DNA of 30,408 nucleotides, taken from the NCBI GenBank assembly GCA_964466155.1, contig CAYXMY010000023.1, positions 1-30,408 of the forward strand, in the 5' to 3' direction. The notes under the pieces were generated by a model that was not told the DNA's origin, did no database searches, and saw only the letters and a list, made by a program, of their open reading frames with translations. This document shows, piece after piece, positions 15,851-23,870 of the stretch. The stretch's first letter is position 1; each line of letters begins with the position of its first letter. The stretch comes from Caenibius sp964466155 (GTDB lineage: Bacteria; Pseudomonadota; Alphaproteobacteria; Sphingomonadales; Sphingomonadaceae). Made by a program: the position numbers and the translations under genes.

Positions 15851-16956
15851 TGGCCGAGGAATCCCGCCACCACACGGTCCAGCGCGGGCACATCGAGCAG
15901 GAAACTGTCATGCCCGAACGGGGCGGACAATTCCACGAAGCTGACCGGCGCACCCGATGCGTTCAGCGTGTGCACCAGCTTGCGCGACTGTTCCGTGGGA
16001 TAGAGCCAGTCTGTATCGAAGCTGACCACGCAGAACCGCGCCTGCGTCTGCGCGAACGCTTCGGCAAGCTTGCCGCCATGTTCTTCTTCCAGATCGAAGT
16101 AGCTCATCGCGCGGGTGATATAGAGATAGGACTTGGCATCGAACCGGGCGGTGAAGCTCAATCCCTGATGCCGCAGATAGCTTTCGATCTGAAAATCGGC
16201 ATCGAAGCCAAAGCTCTTGGCATTGCGGTTCTGCAACCGGCGGCCGAACTTCTGCGTCAGGCTTTCTTCCGACAGATAAGTGATGTGCGCGGCCATGCGC
16301 GCCACGGCAAGGCCCGCATCCGGCGCCTTGCCCGTGCCATAGTAATCGCCGCCCTGCCAGTCGGGATCGGCCATGATCGCCTGCCGCCCCACTTCCTGAA
16401 ACGCGATGTTCTGCGCCGCCATCGTCGCGGTGCTGGCGATGGCCAAGACGCGCCGGGGGATATGCGGCCAGTTCGCCGCGAGGCTGAGCGCCTGCATGCC
16501 GCCCATCGACCCACCGACGATGGCGTGCAGCGTTTCGATGCCCAACGCCTGAAACAGCACCACATGCGCGCGCACCATGTCGCGAATGGTGAGAACCGGA
16601 AAACGCATGCCATAGGGCTTGCCATCGGGGGCCAGGCTGCTGGGGCCGGTCGACCCCATGCACCCGCCGATGACATTGGCGCAGATCACATGGAACCGGT
16701 CCGTATCGATCGGCTTGCCGGGGCCGACCATACGATCCCACCAGCCGGGCTTGCCCGTGATCGGGTGCGGGCTGGCGACATACTGATCGCCCGTGGTGGC
16801 ATGGGCGACGAAGATCGCATTGTCCTTCGCCGCATTGAGCGTACCGTACGTTTCGTACGCGATCCGCGCGCCTTCCAGGCGCTGCCCGCCATCGAGCGGC
16901 AACGGTTCGGACAGTTCCAGCACGTCACTGGCGGTAATGGTCGCAGAGCCTGCCAT
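15847..16956 (-). CDS. metX: Homoserine O-acyltransferase MetX
   Basis: Acylates homoserine (acetyl- or succinyl-CoA) in the first committed step of methionine synthesis. It is an alpha/beta-hydrolase-fold protein of 369 residues. Blocks are LEGARIAYETYGTLN, VIGGCMGSTGPSSL, the nucleophile Ser150 in VGGSMGGMQALSLA, the triad Asp in SFDTDWLYPTEQS and the triad His in FGHDSFLLD near the C-terminus. Acetyl versus succinyl use cannot be settled by eye. The ATG at 16956 was chosen (MAGSATITASDVLEL); a TTG at 16995 would add 13 residues without similarity. It is the first gene of metX-GNAT-metW and diverges from hisC over 155 bases. Confidence 0.95.
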   Translation of the reverse strand: MAGSATITASDVLELSEPLPLDGGQRLEGARIAYETYGTLNAAKDNAIFVAHATTGDQYVASPHPITGKPGWWDRMVGPGKPIDTDRFHVICANVIGGCMGSTGPSSLAPDGKPYGMRFPVLTIRDMVRAHVVLFQALGIETLHAIVGGSMGGMQALSLAANWPHIPRRVLAIASTATMAAQNIAFQEVGRQAIMADPDWQGGDYYGTGKAPDAGLAVARMAAHITYLSEESLTQKFGRRLQNRNAKSFGFDADFQIESYLRHQGLSFTARFDAKSYLYITRAMSYFDLEEEHGGKLAEAFAQTQARFCVVSFDTDWLYPTEQSRKLVHTLNASGAPVSFVELSAPFGHDSFLLDVPALDRVVAGFLGQ

Positions 16957-17111
16957 CGTGCCTCGCGAATTGGGGGACGCGCCCCGCCCTGTCAATTGCG
17001 GCGCGTGCGTTTGGCTGGAATTTCCTGCAATGCCCGGTGCAGGATCGGTTCCGTGGGCCGATTTGGCCGGTCAAGAGCATCAATCTCTGTCAATTCACGC
17101 CAAACGGGGTT

Positions 17112-18227
17112 ATGCGCCCGCGCGTGACTGACAAGCGCCCCATAGCCAAGCCCTGGATCGCAGCGATCCATGCCTATGTCCCCGGCAAGAGCAAGGCGGC
17201 GGACGGCCGTCCGCTGATCAAGCTTTCCGCCAACGAAAGCCCGCTGGGCACCAGCCCAGCCGCGCTCGCGGCAGCCGCCCATGCGCAGCCGGGCTTCCTT
17301 TATCCCGATCCGGACTCCGTCGCCCTGCGCGAGAAGATCGGGCAAGTGCACGGCATCGATCCCGCACGCATCGCCTGCGGCGCCGGATCGGACGAATTGC
17401 TCAATCTGGCGGCGCAAGCCTATGCCGGGCCGGGCGATGAAGTGCTGTATGTCCGCTATGGTTTTTCGGTGTACGACATCGCCGCGCGCCGCTGCGGGGC
17501 GACGCCGGTCGTCGCGCCGGACCAGGACTATGGCACCGATGTCGATGCCCTGCTGGCGCTGGTGAACGAAAAGACCCGCGTGGTCTTCATCGCCAACCCG
17601 AACAATCCCACTGGCAGCTTCCTGCCGCACGGCGAAATCGCCCGCCTGCACGCTGCGCTTCCCGCAGACGTGCTGTTCGTACTCGATCAGGCTTATGCCG
17701 AATATCTGCGGCCCGAGGATGACGATGGCGGGATGGAACTCGCGGCACGTCACGCCAATGTGCTGGTGACGCGCACTTTCTCCAAGATCTACGGCCTTGC
17801 CGGGCAACGGATCGGCTGGGCCACCGGCGCGCCGGACCTGATCGGGATGATCAACCGTATCCGCCTGCCCTTCAATGTCAGCAACACCGGGCAGGCCATG
17901 GCCGTCGCGGCGTTGGACGATCAGGATTTCGTGGCCCGTTCGCGCGAGCATAACCGCGCAGAACGCACCCGCTTCGTCGATGCGATCCAGGCGATGAGCA
18001 ACCATGGCCTGCGCCCCTTGCCGAGCGAGGCGAACTTCGTGCTGATCCTGTTCGAAGGCAAGCTGACCGCCGAAGCCGCGCAGGAAGGTCTGGCGCAGCG
18101 CGGCTATGCCACACGCTGGCTGCCGGGGCAGGATCTGGCACAGGGCCTGCGCATCACGATCGGCACCGTCCAGCAGATGGACGATATCGTCGCGGGGCTG
18201 CGCGCCATGGCTGAGAGCGCGGGATGA
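17112..18227 (+). CDS. hisC: Histidinol-phosphate / aromatic aminotransferase HisC
   Basis: A PLP-dependent class I/II aminotransferase of 371 residues. Blocks are LIKLSANESPLGTSP, CGAGSDELLNL, FIANPNNPTGSFL, VLDQAYAEYL, and TRTFSKIYGLAGQRIGW with the PLP lysine at about 225, all typical of HisC. It overlaps tyrC by 4 bases (ATGA). In Zymomonas mobilis, another sphingomonad, a hisC homologue (called hisH) beside tyrC has been described, and enzymes of this type can serve both histidine and aromatic amino acid synthesis. A dual role here is therefore plausible but inferred. The ATG at 17112 has a weak GGGG site before it. A GTG at 17124 and a non-homologous extension to 17037 are alternatives. 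Confidence 0.93.
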   Translation: MRPRVTDKRPIAKPWIAAIHAYVPGKSKAADGRPLIKLSANESPLGTSPAALAAAAHAQPGFLYPDPDSVALREKIGQVHGIDPARIACGAGSDELLNLAAQAYAGPGDEVLYVRYGFSVYDIAARRCGATPVVAPDQDYGTDVDALLALVNEKTRVVFIANPNNPTGSFLPHGEIARLHAALPADVLFVLDQAYAEYLRPEDDDGGMELAARHANVLVTRTFSKIYGLAGQRIGWATGAPDLIGMINRIRLPFNVSNTGQAMAVAALDDQDFVARSREHNRAERTRFVDAIQAMSNHGLRPLPSEANFVLILFEGKLTAEAAQEGLAQRGYATRWLPGQDLAQGLRITIGTVQQMDDIVAGLRAMAESAG

Positions 18228-19165
18228 GCTTCGGCAAAGTCACGATTATCGGGCTGGGTCTGCTGGGCGGATCGATCGGGCTTGCCGTGGCAAGCCATCT
18301 GCCCGGCACGGTGACCGCCGGCTACGACGCCGATCCGGCGGTGCGCAAGCGCGCTGGCGAACGCGGCCTTGCCGGCACGATCTGCGACAATGCCGCCGAT
18401 GCGGTGAAGGATGCCGATCTGGTCATCCTCTGCGTGCCGGTGGGCGCGATGGGCAAGGCGGCGCAGGAGATCGCGGGGGCCTTGAAGCCCGGCTGCGTGG
18501 TCAGCGATGTCGGTTCTTCCAAGCAAAGCGTGCTGGACGCGCTCAGCGCCGCCCTGCCCGAAGGGACGGCGATCATCCCGGCTCACCCCGTGGCAGGCAC
18601 GGAACATAGCGGCCCCGATGCGGGCTTCGCCTCGTTGTTCCAACAGCGCTGGTGCATTATCACCCCGCCCGAAGGCGCGGACCGGGCGCAAGTCGATGCA
18701 CTGTCCGCATTCTGGACCGCGCTCGGGGCGAAAGTCGATGTGATGAGCCCGGGCCATCACGATCTGGTGCTGGCGGTGACGAGCCATTTGCCGCATCTGA
18801 TCGCCTATACCATCGTCGGCACCGCATCCGATCTCGAAAACGTGACGCGCAGCGAAGTGATCAAGTATTCGGCGGGCGGTTTCCGCGATTTCACCCGTAT
18901 CGCCGCATCGGACCCCACCATGTGGCGCGATGTCTTTCTCAACAACAAGGACGCCGTGCTGCAGATGCTCCAGCGCTTCACCGAGGACCTGACCGCGTTG
19001 CAGCGCGCGATCCGGGTGGGCGATGGCGATCAGTTGTTCGATCATTTCACCCGCACGCGCGCCATCCGCCGCTCGATCATCGAGGAAGGGCAGGACGACG
19101 ACCGGCCCGATTTCGGCCGGGGCGATCACGACCGCTCCACCGCACCCGCCGAACCGCAGGCATAA
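18224..19165 (+). CDS. tyrC: Prephenate / cyclohexadienyl dehydrogenase TyrC
   Basis: Oxidative decarboxylation of prephenate and/or arogenate in tyrosine synthesis. 313 residues. The NAD(P)-binding loop is IIGLGLLGGSIGLAV at 8-22. Family blocks are VVSDVGSSKQSVLDAL, PAHPVAGTEHSGPDAGF (catalytic His in the HPxAGTExSG motif), SHLPHLIAYTIV, and GGFRDFTRIAASDPTMWRDVFL. No ACT or chorismate mutase domain is present, as in the stand-alone TyrC class. The start overlaps the hisC stop (ATGA). The C-terminal 25 residues are charged and probably disordered. It converges on the acyltransferase gene, with a small GC-rich palindrome (19178-19190) in the 27-base gap. Confidence 0.94.
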   Translation: MSFGKVTIIGLGLLGGSIGLAVASHLPGTVTAGYDADPAVRKRAGERGLAGTICDNAADAVKDADLVILCVPVGAMGKAAQEIAGALKPGCVVSDVGSSKQSVLDALSAALPEGTAIIPAHPVAGTEHSGPDAGFASLFQQRWCIITPPEGADRAQVDALSAFWTALGAKVDVMSPGHHDLVLAVTSHLPHLIAYTIVGTASDLENVTRSEVIKYSAGGFRDFTRIAASDPTMWRDVFLNNKDAVLQMLQRFTEDLTALQRAIRVGDGDQLFDHFTRTRAIRRSIIEEGQDDDRPDFGRGDHDRSTAPAEPQA

Positions 19166-19192
19166 GAGCGCACCGAACGCCCGCCGGGCGGA

Positions 19193-19873
19193 TCACCCGT
19201 TCAGCGCGTTGATCGCGTCGTAAACCCGCGCTTCCATCGTTTCACGCGGGAGGCCGGGCGGAATGGGATCGCCGAAGCGCACGGTGATCGTGCCAGCCTT
19301 CTTCCACAGGCGGTGGTACAGTGGCCCGCTGTCGACCGCGACCGGCACCACCTGCAAACCGAGCAGTTTGTAAAGCCCGGCAAACCCCGATTGCAGCGGC
19401 GCCCGCTGTCCATGCGGGACACGCGTCCCTTCGGGAAAGATCACCAGCGGCCGCCCGGCATCGACACGGGTTTTCGCCGCGGCAATCATTGCCCGCAATG
19501 TCCGGGCGCCCTGGCTGCGCTCAACCGGGACCAGGCCATAGATCCGGGCCAGCCTCCCCCACCCCGGAATCCGGAACAGTTCCGCCTTGGCGAAGACAGC
19601 CGGACAATCGAACAGGTTGGGCGCATCCAGCGCTTCGAAAAAGCTTTCATGCTTGATCGCATAAAGCGCGGGGCCAGCGGGCCGCTGCCCTTCTTCCCGC
19701 ACGGCGATACCCAGCAGATGGCGGGCGCACCAGCGATGCCATACGGTCCACGCATGGGTCAGCCGGATCAGCCCCTTGCCACCCCACAGCAGAGTGCACA
19801 GCCCCAGCAGCACCACGACCGCCGTCCCCGCATAGAACGCCGGATAGAATATCAGGCTGCGCAAGATCGCCAT
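19193..19873 (-). CDS. plsC: 1-acyl-glycerol-3-phosphate acyltransferase (PlsC-like)
   Basis: Predicted to acylate lysophosphatidic acid in phospholipid synthesis at the inner membrane. 226 residues from the ATG at 19873. An N-terminal membrane segment at about 10-30 is followed by the catalytic motif as KHESFFEALD (His75 with Glu80). This is an HxxxxE variant of the usual HxxxxD, seen in a subset of proteobacterial PlsC proteins. KAELFRIPGWGRLA and the acyltransferase block IFPEGTR (145-151) are also present. The start shares a base with the stop of the YdcF-like gene (TGATG). It is the last gene of ftsE-ftsX-YdcF-plsC. Confidence 0.9.
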   Translation of the reverse strand: MAILRSLIFYPAFYAGTAVVVLLGLCTLLWGGKGLIRLTHAWTVWHRWCARHLLGIAVREEGQRPAGPALYAIKHESFFEALDAPNLFDCPAVFAKAELFRIPGWGRLARIYGLVPVERSQGARTLRAMIAAAKTRVDAGRPLVIFPEGTRVPHGQRAPLQSGFAGLYKLLGLQVVPVAVDSGPLYHRLWKKAGTITVRFGDPIPPGLPRETMEARVYDAINALNG

Positions 19874-20412
19874 CAACGGCTCACCGCGTTCCACAAGCGG
19901 ATGAGCTGGCTGGCAAGGTACTTGTTGTATTCGAGGAACAGCCGGCTCAACGGCAAGGGCGAAGGCACCGCATCGCGCAGCACTCTGACACCGTCGGGCA
20001 AATCATACCCCAGTTCCGCCGCCGCCCGGCGCATATGCCAATCCGCCGTGACCAGCCGGATCGAACGCACCTTGTTGGCCATCACCCAGTTGGCGGTTTC
20101 CTGCGCGTTGCCGCGCGTATCCACCGCATCGCTGCCGAGGGTTATGCAGCATTGCATCAGGCGCGGTTCGACCTTGTATTCGATGGCGAATTCGGCCGCT
20201 TTCACTTCGGGATCGACACCGGTGACGAGCAGACGCCTTGCATTCCCGTCGCGCAGCACTTGCAGCCCGCGGGCAATGCGCCCCCCGCTGCCGGTGGGAA
20301 CCACCACCGCATCGGTTTTTTCCGCACCGGCCGGGCCGGGCAGAAAGTTCGCGAACCATACGAAACCGAAGGTCCAGATCAGGAAGACAGCGGCGAAAAC
20401 CCGGCGGATCAC
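19873..20412 (-). CDS. YdcF/ElyC-family (DUF218) membrane-anchored protein
   Basis: 179 residues starting at a GTG that overlaps the ftsX stop (GTGA). One N-terminal membrane segment (RVFAAVFLIWTFGFVWFANFL) is followed by the DUF218 fold: KTDAVVVPTGSGGRIARGLQVLRDGNARRLLVTG, the motif AVDTRGNAQETANWVMAN, and IRLVTADWHMRRAAAELG. Members such as ElyC and SanA affect peptidoglycan and envelope integrity in E. coli; the enzymatic activity of most is unknown. Position between the FtsEX division complex and a phospholipid acyltransferase supports an envelope role. Confidence 0.88.
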   Translation of the reverse strand: MIRRVFAAVFLIWTFGFVWFANFLPGPAGAEKTDAVVVPTGSGGRIARGLQVLRDGNARRLLVTGVDPEVKAAEFAIEYKVEPRLMQCCITLGSDAVDTRGNAQETANWVMANKVRSIRLVTADWHMRRAAAELGYDLPDGVRVLRDAVPSPLPLSRLFLEYNKYLASQLIRLWNAVSR

Positions 20413-21344
20413 AGCATTCTCCGCAGCGCGGCCAGCACGGTGAAACGCGCCGTCAATGTCGCCAGCATCACCCCGGCCAAGGGAATCGCCACCAGCAGCA
20501 ACCAGTTCATCACTGTCAGTCCCCCGCCCGCAAGCATACCCGAATCGAGCGCGGCAAACTGCCGTGCCAATGCGAGAATAGCAATCAATCCGACCGCGAG
20601 CCCGGCAATTCCGCCCAGTACCGCGTCACGGGCGATAGACCGCTGAAAGATGCGCGCGATCTGCGAATCGGTGCCGCCCAGATGATGCACGATCTCGATC
20701 GTATCGCGATTGGTGCCCAATGCCGTGCGCGCCGCCAGCCAGACGGCGGCAGTGCTCGCCGCAGCGAGAAGCAGGATCAGCGCCAGCGCCAGATATTGCA
20801 GCGACCGGATGGCCGAAATGACGGGATGCAGCCAATCGGCCTGGGCATCGATTTGCGCCGCGGGCGCCGCCGCCTGCAGCGGCCCGCGCAGCTTTTCCAG
20901 GCGTTCGGGCGTCACCTGCCCCGCCAGCCTGGCATCGATCAGCGCTGGCAACGGGATAGCCTCGTCTCCCGGCTCGTTCGCGCCCAGCCAAGGCTCCATC
21001 AGCTTATCGAGTTCTGCCTTCGGCACGATTGTGGCGCTTTCGACCCCGGCGCTGTTGCGCAGAACCGTCAGGGCAGCGTGGGCCTGCCGTTCGCGCTCCG
21101 CCGGCACGGCCGCAACGATCTGGACCGTGATCCCGCCCGCAAGCTCGGCCCTGGCGGCATTGGCGACATTGTTGAGCGCCAGCGCCCCGCCCGCCGCGAC
21201 CGTCGTCAAGGCGATCATGATCGCGATCACCCACGGCATCGGCCCGGCAAGGCGCGCCTGAGCCAGCAAGAGCCCGCCACGCATCCGATTGACCCCGGGC
21301 AGGTGCCGATGCAGGGCGTCGGTCAAGGTTACCAGCATGGTCAT
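20409..21344 (-). CDS. ftsX: FtsX, permease-like division protein
   Basis: Membrane half of the FtsEX complex, which couples ATP binding in the cytoplasm to activation of peptidoglycan hydrolases during division. 311 residues. A first membrane helix at about 35-58 is followed by a periplasmic domain of roughly 120 residues. This has GITVQIVAAV and ATIVPKAELDKLMEPWLG, the usual extracellular fold position. Three more membrane helices follow (about 183-205, 233-258, 278-300). The loop DTIEIVHHLGGTDSQIARIFQRS is the FtsX-type cytoplasmic coupling segment. The start overlaps the ftsE stop by 4 bases. Confidence 0.92.
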   Translation of the reverse strand: MTMLVTLTDALHRHLPGVNRMRGGLLLAQARLAGPMPWVIAIMIALTTVAAGGALALNNVANAARAELAGGITVQIVAAVPAERERQAHAALTVLRNSAGVESATIVPKAELDKLMEPWLGANEPGDEAIPLPALIDARLAGQVTPERLEKLRGPLQAAAPAAQIDAQADWLHPVISAIRSLQYLALALILLLAAASTAAVWLAARTALGTNRDTIEIVHHLGGTDSQIARIFQRSIARDAVLGGIAGLAVGLIAILALARQFAALDSGMLAGGGLTVMNWLLLVAIPLAGVMLATLTARFTVLAALRRML

Positions 21345-22066
21345 GGCGTAGCCGCCGGGCGCCGCGGCGGATAGCGTAGCGCCCCGGTCGGATCGCTGAG
21401 CCGGCCCTTGTCCAGCCGCATAATCAAAGGTTCGGATACTTTCTGCAACAGGTGCAGATCGTGCGTGGCGACCACCACCGTCGTTCCCAGCCGGTTCAGC
21501 GCCTCGAACAGCCGCAGCAGCTTCAGCGCCATATCCGGATCGACGTTACCCGTCGGCTCGTCCGCCACCAGCATATCCGGGCGGCCGATCACTGCGCGGG
21601 CGATGGCCACGCGTTGCTGCTCCCCGCCCGAAAGCGTGGCCGGGCGCGCTTCCGCCCGATCGGCGAGGCCGACCCATTCGAGCATGTCGGACACGGGCTT
21701 GATCAGGTCCTGCTCCGACAATCCCGCCACCCGCAATGGCAGCGCCACGTTATCGAACGCCGACAAGTGCGGCACCAGACGGAAATCCTGGAACACGACG
21801 CCCAGCCGGCGGCGGAAGGCCGGCAAATCATCGCGCGGCATGGTAATGAGGTCCGAGCCGAACATGCGGATTTTTCCGCGCGACGGCCGCTGCGCAAGGT
21901 ACAACAAGCGCAGCAGCGATGTCTTGCCCGCGCCGCTGGCCCCGGTCAGGAAATAAAAGCTGCCGGGATAAAGTGTGAACGAGACATCGCTCAGCACTTC
22001 CTTGCCCATGCCATAGCGCAGCCCGACATTGTCGAACTGGACAATATCCTCCCCCTCAGCGCTCAT
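21341..22066 (-). CDS. ftsE: FtsE, ABC-type ATPase of the division complex
   Basis: 241 residues. It carries FDNVGLRYGMGKEVLSDVSF, Walker A GASGAGKTS at 42-50, Q-loop FQDFRLVPHLSAFDNVALPL (typical of FtsE), signature LSGGEQQRVAIARA, Walker B MLVADEPTGNVDPD, and the H-loop VATHD. It partners FtsX, encoded by the overlapping next gene, and recruits cell wall hydrolase activation to the septum. It is the first gene of the four-gene envelope operon and diverges from the zinc-ribbon membrane protein gene over 135 bases, which must hold both promoters. Confidence 0.95.
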   Translation of the reverse strand: MSAEGEDIVQFDNVGLRYGMGKEVLSDVSFTLYPGSFYFLTGASGAGKTSLLRLLYLAQRPSRGKIRMFGSDLITMPRDDLPAFRRRLGVVFQDFRLVPHLSAFDNVALPLRVAGLSEQDLIKPVSDMLEWVGLADRAEARPATLSGGEQQRVAIARAVIGRPDMLVADEPTGNVDPDMALKLLRLFEALNRLGTTVVVATHDLHLLQKVSEPLIMRLDKGRLSDPTGALRYPPRRPAATP

Positions 22067-22201
22067 CGGGGCCTGGTGTGAAGCGAATTATGCATTGCGA
22101 TGGGGCTATAGCTGCCAATCGATGTGGAAAAAAGCCGTCTACCGCTATCACTTCATTGCGGGACACTTGTTGCCCGAAGTGCCGCATGCTTTACAGGCAC
22201 T

Positions 22202-23062
22202 ATGATCATTTCCTGCCCTGCCTGCACAACGCGCTATGTCGTCCCTGACAGCGCTATCGGCGTGGAAGGCCGCACGGTGCGGTGCGCAAAATGCCAGCAC
22301 AGCTGGTTTCAGGAAGGACCGGAAATCGCCACTCCGGCACAGGCCCCCATGCCTGCGCCGCAAGCACCCGCACCGCAACCCGCCCCACCTCCTCCGCCAC
22401 CGGCGGCGGTGGACCCGGATGCAGACATCGGACCGGCAGCACCGGCAGCGCACCCCACGGCGGATGCGGACCCCGTTTCGGAGCCTGCCGAACCCACTAC
22501 GCCCGATGCACCGCCCATGCCGGATCCGCCGCAATTCGCGGTGCGCGAACCGGCCCCTGTGCAGGAAAGGGCAAGCCCCGCCGCAATGGACGAGACGGTT
22601 TCCCGTTTCGAGCATGAACCGCCCTTCCACCGTCGCCGCAATCGCCTGCGGATCTGGACAGCGGCGGCGGTGCTGTTCGCCGTGGCGGCTGGCGGCATCA
22701 TCGGGGCGATCAGTTATTGGGGCCTGCCCGATTGGGTGCCGATCAACCGGCCGGTCTTCGCACCGGCAAATCCCAATCTCCACCTCAAGTTCCCGCCTGA
22801 AAAACAGGACCGCCGCACGCTCCCCAACGGCACGGAGTTTTTCGGCGCCAGCGGCGTCGTCACCAATACCGGGGCCACCGTCCAAACCGTGCCGCCGATC
22901 CTGATCGTGTTGCGCGATGCGCAGGAACGGATCGTCTATAGCTGGGAAGTCCCGCCGCCCAAGACCAAGCTCGCACCCGGCGAAAGCGTAACCGTGAACG
23001 AGGCGGTGACGGACGTTCCCCGTTCCGCCAGGTTCGCGGAAATCGGCTGGAAACCGAGCTGA
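22202..23062 (+). CDS. MJ0042-type zinc-ribbon membrane protein (DUF3426-like C-terminus)
   Basis: 286 residues. The N-terminus MIISCPACTTRYVVPDSAI..VRCAKCQHSWF is an MJ0042/zinc_ribbon domain with two CxxC pairs (Cys 5, 8, 28, 31). A proline-rich low-complexity linker (about 40-130) is followed by a membrane helix at about 150-172. The periplasmic C-terminal domain has FFGASGVVTNTGATVQTVPPILIVLRDAQERIVYSWEV and LAPGESVTVNEAV, which fits the DUF3426-type immunoglobulin-like fold. The function is unknown. Proteins of this type often sit beside ftsEX in alphaproteobacteria, as here. The ATG at 22202 was chosen because the zinc ribbon starts there. Confidence 0.85.
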   Translation: MIISCPACTTRYVVPDSAIGVEGRTVRCAKCQHSWFQEGPEIATPAQAPMPAPQAPAPQPAPPPPPPAAVDPDADIGPAAPAAHPTADADPVSEPAEPTTPDAPPMPDPPQFAVREPAPVQERASPAAMDETVSRFEHEPPFHRRRNRLRIWTAAAVLFAVAAGGIIGAISYWGLPDWVPINRPVFAPANPNLHLKFPPEKQDRRTLPNGTEFFGASGVVTNTGATVQTVPPILIVLRDAQERIVYSWEVPPPKTKLAPGESVTVNEAVTDVPRSARFAEIGWKPS

Positions 23063-23176
23063 TCGCCCGCGCAATTGCGCGGTCTTACAGGATAATTCGA
23101 GGAATCTTTCCCCAATATGCTTTTGGGCGCTTGCAGGTCCCAAAGCCCTTTGCTAAGGGCCCGCTCCTACCCTGCG

Positions 23177-23198
23177 GGGCCTGGAAATAGGCCCTTTT
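23177..23198 (+). terminator. Rho-independent terminator upstream of tRNA-Leu
   Basis: A stem GGGCCT / AGGCCC with loop GGAAAT is followed directly by TTTT. A second perfect hairpin, GCCCTT-TGCT-AAGGGC, lies just before it at 23145-23160 without a T run. Together they most likely end transcription of the zinc-ribbon gene. They could instead be part of the tRNA leader. Confidence 0.5.
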
Positions 23199-23205
23199 CG
23201 ATTAT

Positions 23206-23292
23206 GCGGTCGTGGCGGAACTGGTAGACGCGCAACGTTGAGGTCGTTGTGGGCGAAAGCCCGTGGAAGTTCGAGTCTTCTCGACCGCACCA
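23206..23292 (+). tRNA. tRNA-Leu (anticodon GAG), CCA encoded
   Basis: 87 bases. The acceptor stem GCGGTCG pairs with CGACCGC, followed by discriminator A and an encoded CCA. The anticodon stem CAACG / CGTTG encloses the loop TTGAGGT, giving anticodon GAG, which reads CUU/CUC leucine codons. The long variable arm (TGGGCGAAAGCCCG region) is that of a class II tRNA. The T arm is AAGTTCGAGTCTT. The tRNA is intact. Mobile-element debris begins within about 200 bases of its 3' end, and tRNA genes are common integration sites. Confidence 0.95.
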
Positions 23293-23386
23293 TCACAGTC
23301 CGACAAGGTAACTGATTTTCGCCTTCGGGCACACTGCGCCCGCAGAATGACATAATTCCTTGGGGATTGTCGGCACGTCAGTTTCA

Positions 23387-23471
23387 AGGTGAAGCCAGAG
23401 ACTTTCTGAAGGCCCGACATGAGGCCCAGAAATACGTCGGAATCTCTGTCCTCGAGAACCCGGCTTCACCT
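23387..23471. repeat. Inverted repeat between tRNA-Leu and the recombinase remnant
   Basis: AGGTGAAGCC at 23387-23396 and its exact complement GGCTTCACCT at 23462-23471, 65 bases apart. The stretch 23293-23499 holds no recognisable gene. The repeat may be a leftover of element-end or recombination-site DNA next to the recombinase remnant, but no function is shown. Confidence 0.5.
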
Positions 23472-23499
23472 CGTTTTTGCTGGATGGGGTTACAGCGCA

Positions 23500-23870
23500 G
23501 GCAGCGAAGCCGAACTGGCGCTGCTGCTCGACGACCCAGTCGATGGCCATGTCACGGATAAGCACGCCCCCTGCGGGTGATATCCCTGGGATGAGAACCT
23601 TCTGCGATGGCTTCGACGATCCTGGGGCTCATCCATGACAAGCGAAGCAGCCGTACAGCTGGGTCCGGCATCGTCCCTCTCGCGTCGCGATCGGCCGGTC
23701 GGCCGCTTGCGCGGCGGCTCCTTCTTGCACACGTTTCCACAGGTCTTCATCAACGACGGTTTCGTGCTCGCCTTGGTACACCTTGTCGTTGTGCACGATC
23801 ACACCGAGGTAGACCGGGTTCTTGAGCAGGTGGAACAGGCTGCCCCGTGCAAAGGGGATGCCCCCGCTCG
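23500..23870 (-). pseudogene. Remnant of a large serine site-specific recombinase
   Basis: Pieces of one recombinase are spread over two frames. First comes GGIPFARGSLFHLLKNPVYLG then VYQGEHETVVDEDLWKRVQEG, the typical Recombinase-domain end. Next comes PIATREGRCRTQL, a short helix-turn-helix piece, and a stop at 23629-23631. In the next frame RLLRLSWMSPRIVEAIAEGS and HPRDITR follow, and back in the first frame LIRDMAIDWVVEQQRQFGFAA, the usual C-terminus. The catalytic resolvase domain is absent. A large piece between the LWKRVQ block and the helix-turn-helix is deleted, and there are at least two frameshifts. The gene is dead. Its upstream end is fused to an IS6 transposase fragment. It was probably the integrase-like gene of an element beside tRNA-Leu. 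Confidence 0.85.

Noticed and set aside
16957..17111. Possible SAM riboswitch before metX
   Set aside because: SAM-responsive leaders occur before metX in some alphaproteobacteria, but I could not recognise a SAM-II or related core in this leader by eye. A covariance-model search would decide.
15850..17127. 425-codon open frame on the plus strand opposite metX
   Set aside because: Antisense shadow of metX; no domain and no ribosome site.
23293..23499. In-frame extension of the recombinase remnant down to 23293 as a real protein tail
   Set aside because: Family members end near the QFGFAA block. The extra 68 residues look like read-through into non-coding DNA.
23367..23561. 64-codon plus-strand frame after tRNA-Leu
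   Set aside because: It overlaps the recombinase C-terminal remnant on the other strand and has no recognisable family.
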